From Edaphobacter flagellatus (GTDB lineage: Bacteria > Acidobacteriota > Terriglobia > Terriglobales > Acidobacteriaceae), in the NCBI RefSeq assembly GCF_025264665.1, contig NZ_CP073697.1, forward strand, positions 1,922,001 through 1,986,000: a stretch of 64,000 bases of DNA. Reading direction: 5' to 3'. Made by a program: the position numbers and the translations under genes. Position 1 is the stretch's first letter. Every line of letters starts with the position of its first letter. Below the pieces are notes generated by a model. It had not been told where the DNA came from, did no database searches, and saw only the letters and a list, made by a program, of their open reading frames with translations. Positions 17,456 to 25,954 of this stretch are shown here, piece by piece.

Positions 17456-19141
17456 TCAGTGCAGAATGAATGACCACAGCGTATCGCCCGATGCGCAGAT
17501 CACATATTGATGGCCATCCATCTCGAACGTCTGCGGTGCATTGGAGATATTTCCGATGCGCGTGTTCCATAGCAACTTACCATCGGCAGCATCGAAAGCC
17601 ACGAGGTTACCTGCTGCGTCTCCTGTAAACACCAACCCACCGGCAGTCGACAGCAATCCGCCACCGCCGAGCCCGCCATAGCTATAAAACTTATGACGCC
17701 AACGCGCTACGCCGGTCCGGTAATCCAGTGCGCTGAGATAACTGCCGGTGCCGCCAACGTACATCTCCTCTTTGCCACCCAGCCCCATCGAGCCGCGCGG
17801 GTCCGTATCGGTCAGATGCAGAATCGAGAACGAATCGTCCTCGTAGGTATAGAAGAGCTTCGTAACTGGAGAAAACGTCACAGGCTCCCAGTTAATAGTC
17901 CCGCCGGAATTCGGTGAAGCGAGCGAGCCGGCCACGGTTGCATCCTTGTCCGGATCGCGCTTCGGGCCGCCTGCGGGAGTCAGCCCCTTGGCCCAGTTCG
18001 TCGTCTCGCCGTACTTCGCAGTCACCAGATGTTCTCCGGTCACACGGTCCACCAGGAAGTAGTAGCCATTACGCGCCGCGGTCGCCACCATCTTCCTCAT
18101 CTTGCCCTTGAAGACACCGTCAATCAGAACCGGCGTCTGCGCTGAATCGTAGTCGTGCATATCATGCGGCGATGTCTGGAAGTACCAAGCCATCTTCCCT
18201 GTATCCACATTCACTGCAATCAGTGAGCAGGTAAACAGATTATCCAGATCGCCGCGCAGTCCCGTCGTATAGGCCGGTGTTGGATTCCCGGTTCCAAAGA
18301 TATAGAGCTTCGTCTCCGGATCGTATGCTCCGGTAATCCACGTCTGGGCCCCGCCATGACGAGCCGCATCGATGCTCTTCCATGTATCCGCACCGGGATC
18401 GCCCTTCTTCATCGGCACCGTATAAAACTTCCACTGCAACTCGCCCGTCTCCGGATCGAACGACTGCAGGAACCCCGGTGAGTCGATGTCGTTGCCCATC
18501 CCCACCAGCACATGATTGCCAATCACGATCGGAGCCGGAGTCGCAAAGTAACCTTCCTCCACATTGGCGATCATCTTGTGCCAGCGCTCTTTGCCCGTCT
18601 TCGCATCGAGCGACACGAGGTAATCGTCTGGCGTCTCCATGAACAGATATCCGTTCCACATGCCGAAGCCGCGATTACCGATATGTGTTCCGCCCTTGGT
18701 CTTCCAGAAGTAGTGCCACAGCTGGTGCCCATCGCGTGCGTCGATTGCCCATGCATTATCCGGCATCGTCACGTACAACGTGCCATCCACAGCGAGCACG
18801 GATCCCTTGATCGATCCCGCACGAATATTGATATTGTCTGGCCCCTCGCCACCGACGATCAACGGAACCTGCGGTCCTTGCGGACCTCTGGCAGAAGGCG
18901 CAGCGGCGTCTCTGCCCGGCGTCATACGCGAGAACCATGCCAGCGAAAGGTTCTTCACCGTCAGACGGTTCACCTGTGTCAACGCGCTGTAGCGCTTGCC
19001 GGTGTAGTCGCCGTTGTAGGTGGGCCAATCGTTCTTCAGGGGCTTCAGCAACTCCTCAGGTGCAACTCCGCTGCCCTGACAGAAAGAGAAGGCAGAGGAG
19101 AGAAGCAAGGATGCAATCGAGAGCGTATAGGTTCGTTTCAC
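17456..19141 (-). CDS. PQQ-dependent dehydrogenase, methanol/ethanol-type propeller
   Basis: A 561-residue exported quinoprotein. A signal peptide (to about residue 22) precedes a propeller with NDWPTYNGDYTGKRYSALTQ, repeated tryptophan-docking motifs (GTLYVTMPDNAWAIDARDG, NVDTGKMAWYFQTSPHDMHDYD) and WNTRIGNISNAPQTFEMDG near the end. It has no cytochrome domain of its own and no adjacent-cysteine pair. Its gene overlaps the diheme cytochrome c gene by 4 bp, so that protein is almost certainly its electron acceptor. The periplasmic substrate is an alcohol or sugar; the catabolic neighbours favour a sugar. Confidence 0.88.
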   Translation of the reverse strand: MKRTYTLSIASLLLSSAFSFCQGSGVAPEELLKPLKNDWPTYNGDYTGKRYSALTQVNRLTVKNLSLAWFSRMTPGRDAAAPSARGPQGPQVPLIVGGEGPDNINIRAGSIKGSVLAVDGTLYVTMPDNAWAIDARDGHQLWHYFWKTKGGTHIGNRGFGMWNGYLFMETPDDYLVSLDAKTGKERWHKMIANVEEGYFATPAPIVIGNHVLVGMGNDIDSPGFLQSFDPETGELQWKFYTVPMKKGDPGADTWKSIDAARHGGAQTWITGAYDPETKLYIFGTGNPTPAYTTGLRGDLDNLFTCSLIAVNVDTGKMAWYFQTSPHDMHDYDSAQTPVLIDGVFKGKMRKMVATAARNGYYFLVDRVTGEHLVTAKYGETTNWAKGLTPAGGPKRDPDKDATVAGSLASPNSGGTINWEPVTFSPVTKLFYTYEDDSFSILHLTDTDPRGSMGLGGKEEMYVGGTGSYLSALDYRTGVARWRHKFYSYGGLGGGGLLSTAGGLVFTGDAAGNLVAFDAADGKLLWNTRIGNISNAPQTFEMDGHQYVICASGDTLWSFILH

Positions 19142-20013
19142 TTCAAAGTCACCAGGTAAGCCGTTACATCGTGAATGTCATTGTCTGTATAGCGAGGCAT
19201 CATATCCCGATGCGCCTGCATCGGATCGTGCACTACGACGACCGGCATAGCGCCTTTTCGCGCGAATGTGCGCTGCGTGCCGTCGCTTTGCTTCAGCGTC
19301 ACAAGAAAGTCGTCGATCCGCACCAACTCGCCAGAGATCTTCTTGCCCTGAGCTACCGTAACATCGACCGTCGGTGCCTTTCTGACCGCACTACGATTGC
19401 GTCCGCCTCCGGCAACCCAGGCTGCCTGCAGCTGCATCGGCTCGGGATAAGTTGTCGCGATTGTCTTAAGGTCACCTGTAGCCGAGTGGCAGCTTGCGCA
19501 ATGGGCAGCGAAATATTCCTTGCCCCGCGTCGCATCACCAACCACAATATTCAGCTTCGGCTTATCCTTCTCTCCAGGAGGCGTACCCTGGCTGCCGATC
19601 GTGCCAATCACCGAACGGATATAGGCTGCGACCGCTCCTGCATCCTCATCGTTCAACCCAATGTTCGGCATCCCCTGTGACATGCGAGAGCCTTGAATAA
19701 TGGGGACAATCAGCTCTCCATGCTGATCGGTCAGCGCTACCTGTGATCGCAGAAGATTCGGGCCGCCCATATCGCCGCCACGCAGGTCCTGTCCATGGCA
19801 CGCCTGGCAGTTGATTGCATAGAGAGCTTTGCCATGGATCACCTTTGCCGGATCTTCCGCTGGGCGCACCTGGCCGGAGTTGAAAGAGGACGGTCTTTGC
19901 TCCTGTGCACCAGCGGCCGATGCCGTCTTCAATCCGCCGAAGTAGCAAACCGCACCGACAGCAACCACCCACGCCGTGCTCACAGCCATATAGCGAGAAT
20001 AACGATTACCCAT
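19138..20013 (-). CDS. membrane-anchored diheme cytochrome c with inserted small beta domain
   Basis: A 291-residue protein with one N-terminal membrane anchor (about residues 12-28). The first cytochrome c domain has C69-Q-A-C72-H73 and a plausible axial methionine near 111-115. The second heme site is C172-A-S-C175-H176. Between it and the terminal cytochrome helix (YTDNDIHDVTAYLVTL) lies an extra beta-rich stretch, about 205-262, containing KISGELVRIDDFLVTLKQSD, which reads like a small SH3- or Sm-like barrel. The gene overlaps the quinoprotein downstream by 4 bp, so it should carry electrons from that enzyme to the respiratory chain. Confidence 0.87.
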   Translation of the reverse strand: MGNRYSRYMAVSTAWVVAVGAVCYFGGLKTASAAGAQEQRPSSFNSGQVRPAEDPAKVIHGKALYAINCQACHGQDLRGGDMGGPNLLRSQVALTDQHGELIVPIIQGSRMSQGMPNIGLNDEDAGAVAAYIRSVIGTIGSQGTPPGEKDKPKLNIVVGDATRGKEYFAAHCASCHSATGDLKTIATTYPEPMQLQAAWVAGGGRNRSAVRKAPTVDVTVAQGKKISGELVRIDDFLVTLKQSDGTQRTFARKGAMPVVVVHDPMQAHRDMMPRYTDNDIHDVTAYLVTLK

Positions 20014-20269
20014 TCAATCCTTGCCTGCTAACGCGAACTTGGTCTGCATGAATCGAAATTGCGAATGCAGATCTCCCTCGCCACCTATTGGCAGAGGCCA
20101 TCAGAACGCCTGCAACTTCGATGAGTATTCTCCGGAATACAAGTAGCGTGCGGTCATCCCGGAGATAAGCCTTTGTAGCATGAGGACAAGTTGTATGTAC
20201 AGGAAGGACGCATGAAGGATGCGCCGAAATATGGCAAATTACCTACATGTTCACTCGCTGAACATCGCT

Positions 20270-21880
20270 TCAGATCCAGCCGGCAATCTCTTTTTCCGCA
20301 GCGTAGCCTGGAAAATTGGGCCCGAGAAGCTGCCCCTTTTCACGCACCATCAACTTGCCATCTTTCACCCACAGCGGCCCTCGCACCGACAGATGTTCGA
20401 CCATCCTCTGACGCCAGATCTCAAACTCGGAAGCATACTTCAGATCCTTTGACAGGTCCGTCGCTTCCTCAGGATCGCTCGTCAGATCGAACAACTGCTC
20501 ATCGCCGTTGTAAGCATGGAAAATATACTTCCATTTGCCGTCTGTCAGCGCATTCCAGTGGTTCGTAGCGTCGTACGTTATGTTGTGCTCGAGATCGATC
20601 CACTGGCGCCAACCTTGTCCCTTACCTCTGACAAGTTGCAACAGGCTCTTGCCTTCCATCGAGGATGGAACCTCCGCTCCAGCAGCATCGAGGAATGTAG
20701 GAAGCAGATCGCGGATCTCCACAGGCTGTTCGAAAGTCTGCCCAGAGGAGCCAAGCTGTTGCATCCGTGCCGGGCGAAGCAGCAGCGGAATATGTGCCGA
20801 CTGCTCATAGGCATAGGCCTTCCGCCAGAGATTCTGGTCTCCAAGCATATCGCCGTGGTCGGAGAAGAAGACGATCATCGTATCGTCGAGCATGCCTCTC
20901 TCCTCCAGCACTGCCAGAAGCCTCCCAACCTGCTCGTCCACAAAGGTGACACTGGCGTAATACCCTGCGCGCGAACGGTGTATCTCCTCATCAGAAAGCT
21001 TCCCGTGCCAGCGGTCATCCTGATCGCTGGAGAGCGGCGCATACTTTCCAGCCCACGCGCCAACACGCGCCTTCGGCAGATCGGCATGGAGATAGCTGTC
21101 GAACAAACGTTTTGGAGGATCGTATGGGCTGTGTGGCCGAATAAAGGAGACCTTCAGAAAGAACGGCTCCTCCCGGTCATACTGCTGCAAAAATCGCTCC
21201 GCAGTCGTGCCCGTCCAGTGCGTGGCATGCAGTTCTTCGGGATACACAAACGGTTTTGCGGGCTGGTCGTTCCAGCCAAGGCCCGTAGCGTGCGGATCAG
21301 CATCGGGCCTCTGCGACCAGAACCAGCTTTCGTAATCGCAGCGTGGCTCATACGATTGCATCTGGTTCCCCGTGCGCTTATGGAACCAGTACGAACAGTG
21401 TTCATCCGTCACCATGTGGTGGTAGCCGTGCGGATTCGTAATCGGGTAGTAGTGGTTCTTGCCGACAGCAGTCGTGTAGTATCCGGCCTTCGCCAGGGCA
21501 CTCGCCTTCTCCACCGGATAGGGCCTGGTCGTCATGTTCGAATACCCGAGCATTCCATGTCCCCAGGGGCTTAGGCCCGTCATGAGAGCCGTCCGCGCCG
21601 GCGTGCAGCTGGGCGTCGAAGTATATGCATTTTGAAAACGAATGCCCTCGCGAGCGATGCGATCCAGGTTCGGCGTCCTGATCGCTTTGTTTCCGTAGGC
21701 GCCCACGCAGTCCACACGCAACTGGTCGGCCATCACCATCAGAATATTGGGCCGCGCCTGCGCAGTTCGATGTTGTGCTGGAGCGGCTGCAGACGACCGA
21801 TTCGTCTGGGCCACCGCCTCAACACCAGACGGTTGCAGTAAAGCGGCGCCGCCAAGTCCCAGGAACTTCCTTCGATCCAT
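20270..21880 (-). CDS. exported sulfatase (formylglycine type)
   Basis: A 536-residue type I sulfatase. A twin-arginine-like leader (MDRRKFLGLGGAALLQ) is followed by the metal-binding NILMVMADQLRVD. The formylglycine motif is C92-T-P-A-R96, so it needs a formylglycine-generating enzyme, not seen in this window. Further motifs are VGKNHYY, SFIRPHSPYDPP and the calcium-binding FFSDHGDMLGDQ, and the SUMF-type TGLSPWGHG follows the active site. It probably removes sulfate from sulfated glycans or choline-type esters in the periplasm. It lies only 46 bp downstream of the response regulator on the same strand and may be read through from it. Confidence 0.9.
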   Translation of the reverse strand: MDRRKFLGLGGAALLQPSGVEAVAQTNRSSAAAPAQHRTAQARPNILMVMADQLRVDCVGAYGNKAIRTPNLDRIAREGIRFQNAYTSTPSCTPARTALMTGLSPWGHGMLGYSNMTTRPYPVEKASALAKAGYYTTAVGKNHYYPITNPHGYHHMVTDEHCSYWFHKRTGNQMQSYEPRCDYESWFWSQRPDADPHATGLGWNDQPAKPFVYPEELHATHWTGTTAERFLQQYDREEPFFLKVSFIRPHSPYDPPKRLFDSYLHADLPKARVGAWAGKYAPLSSDQDDRWHGKLSDEEIHRSRAGYYASVTFVDEQVGRLLAVLEERGMLDDTMIVFFSDHGDMLGDQNLWRKAYAYEQSAHIPLLLRPARMQQLGSSGQTFEQPVEIRDLLPTFLDAAGAEVPSSMEGKSLLQLVRGKGQGWRQWIDLEHNITYDATNHWNALTDGKWKYIFHAYNGDEQLFDLTSDPEEATDLSKDLKYASEFEIWRQRMVEHLSVRGPLWVKDGKLMVREKGQLLGPNFPGYAAEKEIAGWI

Positions 21881-21926
21881 GCTGCTGACCCCTCACAAAA
21901 AACTCTCTATCTATATATAGAAGAGA

Positions 21927-23339
21927 CTACGAAGACATATCACCTGAATCTGTACCCGATAGATTGTATTTCTCCATCCGGTAGATTAATGTTCTTCGGC
22001 TGATATCGAGAAATCTCGCTGCCTGTGTCTGGTTGCCGCCAAAGCGCTCCAGTGCGCGGCTGATCAGATCGCGCTCCACCGCCTCCAGGCTGATGCCTTC
22101 GTCCGGAAGATCCGGCCAACGCAGGCCGTTATTCGCCGGCACATCGATAAGCTCTTCTGGAAGTTCAGACACATCGATAACATCGGACGAAGCAAGTACG
22201 ATAAGCCGCTCCAGCACGTTTTCCAGCTGGCGTACATTTCCAGGCCAACGATAACTGATCAGGCGCTGCTGCACCTGCGGAGTGAGCCGGACCTTCTCTG
22301 CGCCATGCCGCTTTCTCGCTCGCTCCAGCAGCACGTCGATCAACTCAGGAATATCCTCTTTACGCTCGCGGAGAGGAGGAAGCCGAAGCGGCACGACCGC
22401 AAGCCGGTAGAAGAGGTCTTCGCGAAACGTATCGTCTTCAACCATTGCCTGCAGATTGCGATGGGTGGCAGCAATCACACGCACATCGACTTTAACTGGA
22501 GAGCTGGCTCCCAACTTCGCAAGCTCCCCTTCCTGCAACACACGCAAAAGTTTTACCTGTGCATCGAGTGGAAGCTCGCCAACCTCATCAAGAAACAGCG
22601 TACCGCCATCCGCCGCTTCAATACGGCCTTGCTTGTTGGCGAGCGCGCCGGTGAATGCGCCTCGCGTATAGCCGAACAACTCCGACTCAACCAACTCTCG
22701 AGGAATAGCCCCACAATTAATAGCGACAAATGGACGCGCGCTACGCCGGCTATTGTGATGAATCGCTCGCGCGACAAGCTCTTTGCCCGTGCCTGTCTCG
22801 CCATCGATCAAGACCGTCGCATCCGTCTTCGCAACGCGTGATGCCTGATCGAGCACATGCAGCAATCCCTTGGAGCGTCCGACAATACCGTCAAAACCAT
22901 ATCGCTCGTCGAGCGCAGAGCGCAGCGTGCGAACCTCCTCCATCAGGTTCTGGCGCTCCATGGCACGCTTCACCACAAGCAGCAAGGCATCGAAATCGAG
23001 CGGCTTGGTTACATAGTCATACGCGCCCATCTTCATGGCTTCAACAGCGGTCTCTACTGTGCCGAAGGCTGTCACCACGATGACGGTCGTAGACATGCCC
23101 GCCTCCGCGATCCGCTTCAACAATTCCAGCCCCGTAATCGGCATACGTAGGTCCGTGACAACAAGACGCGGCTCCGCACTTTGGAGCATCTGCCACGCTT
23201 CATCGCCATCAGCCGCCACCGAAACAGAGTAGCCAGCCTCCTCAAGCTGCATCTTCATCACGCGCCGAAGGCTGCTATCGTCATCCACCACCAGAATGTG
23301 GTTCGCTTTCACTTCAATAGCCTCCTGCCGGTCTGGCAT
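21927..23339 (-). CDS. sigma-54-dependent response regulator, NtrC family
   Basis: A 470-residue enhancer-binding protein. The receiver domain has acidic pocket D19-D20-D21, phospho-acceptor D63 and lysine at 112. The AAA+ domain has Walker A GETGTGKE (180-187), the sigma-54 contact loop GAFTGA (227-232) and Walker B GGTLFLDE (245-252). A Fis-type helix-turn-helix ends the protein (GNQTQAARFLDISRRTLIYRM). It starts 3 bp after the histidine kinase stop. Two face-away sigma-54 promoters and a palindromic site upstream (24525-24706) are its obvious targets, so it should control both the efflux operon and its own. Confidence 0.95.
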   Translation of the reverse strand: MPDRQEAIEVKANHILVVDDDSSLRRVMKMQLEEAGYSVSVAADGDEAWQMLQSAEPRLVVTDLRMPITGLELLKRIAEAGMSTTVIVVTAFGTVETAVEAMKMGAYDYVTKPLDFDALLLVVKRAMERQNLMEEVRTLRSALDERYGFDGIVGRSKGLLHVLDQASRVAKTDATVLIDGETGTGKELVARAIHHNSRRSARPFVAINCGAIPRELVESELFGYTRGAFTGALANKQGRIEAADGGTLFLDEVGELPLDAQVKLLRVLQEGELAKLGASSPVKVDVRVIAATHRNLQAMVEDDTFREDLFYRLAVVPLRLPPLRERKEDIPELIDVLLERARKRHGAEKVRLTPQVQQRLISYRWPGNVRQLENVLERLIVLASSDVIDVSELPEELIDVPANNGLRWPDLPDEGISLEAVERDLISRALERFGGNQTQAARFLDISRRTLIYRMEKYNLSGTDSGDMSS

Positions 23340-23342
23340 CAG

Positions 23343-24521
23343 TCATGGCAGCTCCATGCGAAAGATCGTGCCGCGAGGCCCATTGGAATAACAGACGAGC
23401 GAGCCACCATGCTGCACCGCAATCTGCGCGGCAATCGCAAGTCCTAACCCCGTGCCATTTTCTTTCGTCGTGAAAAACGGCTCAAAGATGCGGGCCTGAG
23501 CTGCCGGGTCGATTCCCTTTCCTTCGTCACAGACCTCAATGCAAAGCCTGTCATTCTGCACCGAACTTCTCAACGTCACCGGGCTTCCTGCCGCACTGGC
23601 CTGCATCGCATTGAGAACAAGATTCAGCAGAAGCTGCTTGATCTGCTCCGGATCGCAGAGGATTTCACGCGGCTCCGTATCAATCTCAAGCCTGAGAGGA
23701 TTCTGCTGATGCGTAGCGGCATGCTGCGCCAGGCTGACGACGGAGTGAATGATCTCCCCAGGAGCCATGCGCTGCATCTTTGGCAGACGAGGACGCGCAA
23801 ACTCCAGAAAATTCGAAAGCAGTTTATTCAAGCGCTGTGACTCTTTTGTCAGAATCTCCAGGCACTCTCCACGACTCTCAGCCGATGCCTGCCCACGCGC
23901 AAGAATACCTGCGGCTCCGCTGATACTGGCAAGAGGATTGCGAATCTCATGCGCGAGGCTGGCGGAAAGCTGGCCCGCAGCAGTAAGTCGCTCCGTCTTC
24001 TTCAACTGTTCGATGTTCTGTTGCAACTCAACATACACGTGCTCCAGCTCTGCCTTGGTGCTCTCAACTCTTCGGCGCTGCAGGCGCTCCCGATCGGCAA
24101 GCACACCTGCAATCGTGCCAGCCGCGCCGAATGTACTCAGTTCAACAATCTGGTCTTGAGCATCGACCCGCGCCTTGTACCAGTGCCTGACGATGGAAGG
24201 CGCTTGCAGGACTGCCGCAAGCAGAATCGTCTTCAATGCTCCGCGCCAGCCAAAGAACATCCCCGCGAGCATAAAAGGCAGAATATTCAAGTGGTGCAGA
24301 ATGTTATGCACCACCACAGCCCGCGGTGGAATGATCCAGATAAATACTGCAAGCGTCACCACGAGGACAACAATCAACACTGCTTTGGCGCGTGTAGACC
24401 GCAGGCTGGAGGCAACTCGCTGCATCTCATTATTTTCCCATGCCGCCAGATACCTCGATGGATCGAGCGATCTTGCCGAGATACCGGATGACGTATGAGA
24501 AGCGAGCATCGTTGTAGCCAT
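23343..24521 (-). CDS. membrane sensor histidine kinase
   Basis: 392 residues. Two hydrophobic segments at about 46-64 and 79-107, possibly a third near 128-141, leave almost no periplasmic domain. A coiled linker follows, then the dimerisation box SLAHEIRNPLASI with phospho-histidine H191. The ATPase domain has QIKQLLLNLVLNAMQAS (N box), CDEGKGIDP and GTGLGLAIA. The signal is probably sensed in or at the membrane. The ATG at 24521 lies only 4 bp after the +1 predicted from the sigma-54 promoter; a later ATG at 24425 is possible but would leave a much shorter N-terminus. Confidence 0.93.
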   Translation of the reverse strand: MATTMLASHTSSGISARSLDPSRYLAAWENNEMQRVASSLRSTRAKAVLIVVLVVTLAVFIWIIPPRAVVVHNILHHLNILPFMLAGMFFGWRGALKTILLAAVLQAPSIVRHWYKARVDAQDQIVELSTFGAAGTIAGVLADRERLQRRRVESTKAELEHVYVELQQNIEQLKKTERLTAAGQLSASLAHEIRNPLASISGAAGILARGQASAESRGECLEILTKESQRLNKLLSNFLEFARPRLPKMQRMAPGEIIHSVVSLAQHAATHQQNPLRLEIDTEPREILCDPEQIKQLLLNLVLNAMQASAAGSPVTLRSSVQNDRLCIEVCDEGKGIDPAAQARIFEPFFTTKENGTGLGLAIAAQIAVQHGGSLVCYSNGPRGTIFRMELP

Positions 24522-24536
24522 GCAGAGAGAGCTAGA

Positions 24537-24551
24537 GCAATTTCAACGCCA
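24537..24551 (-). promoter_or_regulatory. sigma-54 (-24/-12) promoter of the two-component operon
   Basis: Read on the minus strand, TGGCGTTGAAATTGCT matches the TGGC...TTGC sigma-54 consensus, with exactly 10 bases between the invariant GG (24550-24549) and GC (24538-24537). The +1 is predicted near 24525, about 95 bp from the centre of the palindrome at 24611-24629. This points to autoregulation of the kinase and regulator genes. Confidence 0.7.
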
Positions 24552-24610
24552 GCTTGAGGTTGCCTAAATCACGCTCCTATCTCTCAGAAGCACTCAAAAA
24601 GTGCTGCATA

Positions 24611-24638
24611 TGGAACAGCAAATGTCCCATTTGGTACA
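24611..24638. promoter_or_regulatory. candidate enhancer (upstream activating site) for the NtrC-type regulator
   Basis: Three alternating half-sites, TGGAACA, TGTCCCA and TGGTACA, make two overlapping palindromes: a 5-base spacer between the first two and a 2-base spacer between the last two. The array lies midway between the two sigma-54 promoters, roughly 95 bp from one predicted +1 and 86 bp from the other, the usual distance for an enhancer-binding protein. Confidence 0.6.
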
Positions 24639-24678
24639 CCCCTTATGCCTGAAAACGGTCTGTTTATTGGAATTTGGT

Positions 24679-24695
24679 TTGGCCTGGAAATTGCC
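24679..24695 (+). promoter_or_regulatory. sigma-54 (-24/-12) promoter of the efflux operon
   Basis: TTGGCCTGGAAATTGCC has GG at 24681-24682 and GC at 24693-24694 with the required 10-base spacing, and TGGC and TTGC intact. The predicted +1 is 24706, one base before the GTG start of the TolC-like gene. An in-frame TAG at 24698-24700 rules out an earlier start. Confidence 0.72.
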
Positions 24696-24706
24696 TTTAG
24701 ACGAGT

Positions 24707-25954
24707 GTGATCTTTCGGCAGTTAGCCATCTTCTCCCTGCTCCTTGCGCCCTGTGCCTTTGCTCAGGCTGGCAAGCAGCCGCTTACTCTTGCAGATGCTC
24801 TCGCTATGGCGCAGAGCAACAGCCCACGTCTACATGAGGCCTCCGCCGCTACAGACAAAGCCACCGCCGCCATCGGCATCAGCCGCGCCTACACGAATCC
24901 ATCTGTCGAGGTCTTCGGTGGACGACAATATGCTCGACCCATTGCGACGCCCGGCGTTCCAGGCTTACTGCAACATTACGCCGCCTCACAAACGCTCGAA
25001 GTTCCTTCCGAACGACGGCTGCGTCGAAGCGTTGCGGAGTCCATGGCCACAAGCGCGCGCTATGGTCAGCAGGCAATCGCTCTCTCCGTCACCGCCGACG
25101 TAAAACACGCTTTCTACAATGCGCTTCGTCGCGAAGAAGAGATTCGTTATGCCCAGGACAACCTGCAATTGGTTGACGATCTCCGTCATCGTGTCGAAGT
25201 CGAAGTCAACGTGGGCGAGAAGGGTCGCCTGGAACTGACCCGTGCCGAAGCTGAGCTTGCGCGTGCACGATTCGCCGTTCGCAGCGCCCAGATCGAATAC
25301 GCCAATGCAATCGCTCTATTGCGGGCTGCCATTGCTGCACCACCGGAAACAAACCTCGACCTAACCGGCCATCTTGCGCCACGCATCTCGCTTCCTCCCC
25401 TGCAGCAGGTTAGAGAGCAGATCCTTCGCCAGCACCCCGCTATCTCACAATCGCAGGCAGACCTGCAGGCTAGCCGAACCTCTTTCGATTACGAACGTGC
25501 TCTGCGCATTCCGCAGCCTACGGCCTTCGCCGAGTTTGAGAATCAGCCCGACCTGCGTTATTGGCGAACAGGAATCACGATCCCTATTCCACTATGGGAT
25601 CGCCGCCGCAGCCAGATCGCCCAGGCACAAGCAAGCATCCGGCAGAGCGATGCTGTGTTGCATCAACGACGACTCGAGATCATCGCCGCGCTGGAGCGGG
25701 CCTACGAGCAATACCAGTTAGCCGATCAACAGACCACGTCTCTCGAGGCTGGATCCCTGCACGCAGCAGAAAGCGCAGTCGATGCGGCCAAAGCAGCATA
25801 TCGTTTCGGCGAGCGCGGCATCGTTGAGGTGCTCGATGCGCAGCGCGTTCTGCAAAGCGTTCGCGCCGATCTGCTGGATGCGCAGTTCGCACGCCAGGCA
25901 GCCCTCATCGATCTTGAAGAACTCGGCGCAGTCGCGCCCGGAGCGAACCCCTGA
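24707..25954 (+). CDS. TolC/CzcC-family outer-membrane efflux protein
   Basis: 415 residues. A signal peptide (IFRQLAIFSLLLAPCAFAQA) is followed by the twin outer-membrane-efflux repeats: long helices rich in alanine and glutamine, opening LTLADALAMAQSNSPRL. This is the trimeric channel-tunnel of a tripartite pump. The start is a GTG at 24707; an in-frame TAG just upstream prevents any longer form, and the sigma-54 promoter would leave it with almost no leader. Its stop shares one base with the ATG of the adaptor gene, so the three pump genes are one operon. Confidence 0.92.
   Translation: MIFRQLAIFSLLLAPCAFAQAGKQPLTLADALAMAQSNSPRLHEASAATDKATAAIGISRAYTNPSVEVFGGRQYARPIATPGVPGLLQHYAASQTLEVPSERRLRRSVAESMATSARYGQQAIALSVTADVKHAFYNALRREEEIRYAQDNLQLVDDLRHRVEVEVNVGEKGRLELTRAEAELARARFAVRSAQIEYANAIALLRAAIAAPPETNLDLTGHLAPRISLPPLQQVREQILRQHPAISQSQADLQASRTSFDYERALRIPQPTAFAEFENQPDLRYWRTGITIPIPLWDRRRSQIAQAQASIRQSDAVLHQRRLEIIAALERAYEQYQLADQQTTSLEAGSLHAAESAVDAAKAAYRFGERGIVEVLDAQRVLQSVRADLLDAQFARQAALIDLEELGAVAPGANP

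Noticed and set aside
24632..24647. TGGTACACCCCTTAT as another sigma-54 promoter
   Set aside because: The TGG...AC half fits, but the invariant GC at -12 is missing; better read as part of the enhancer array.
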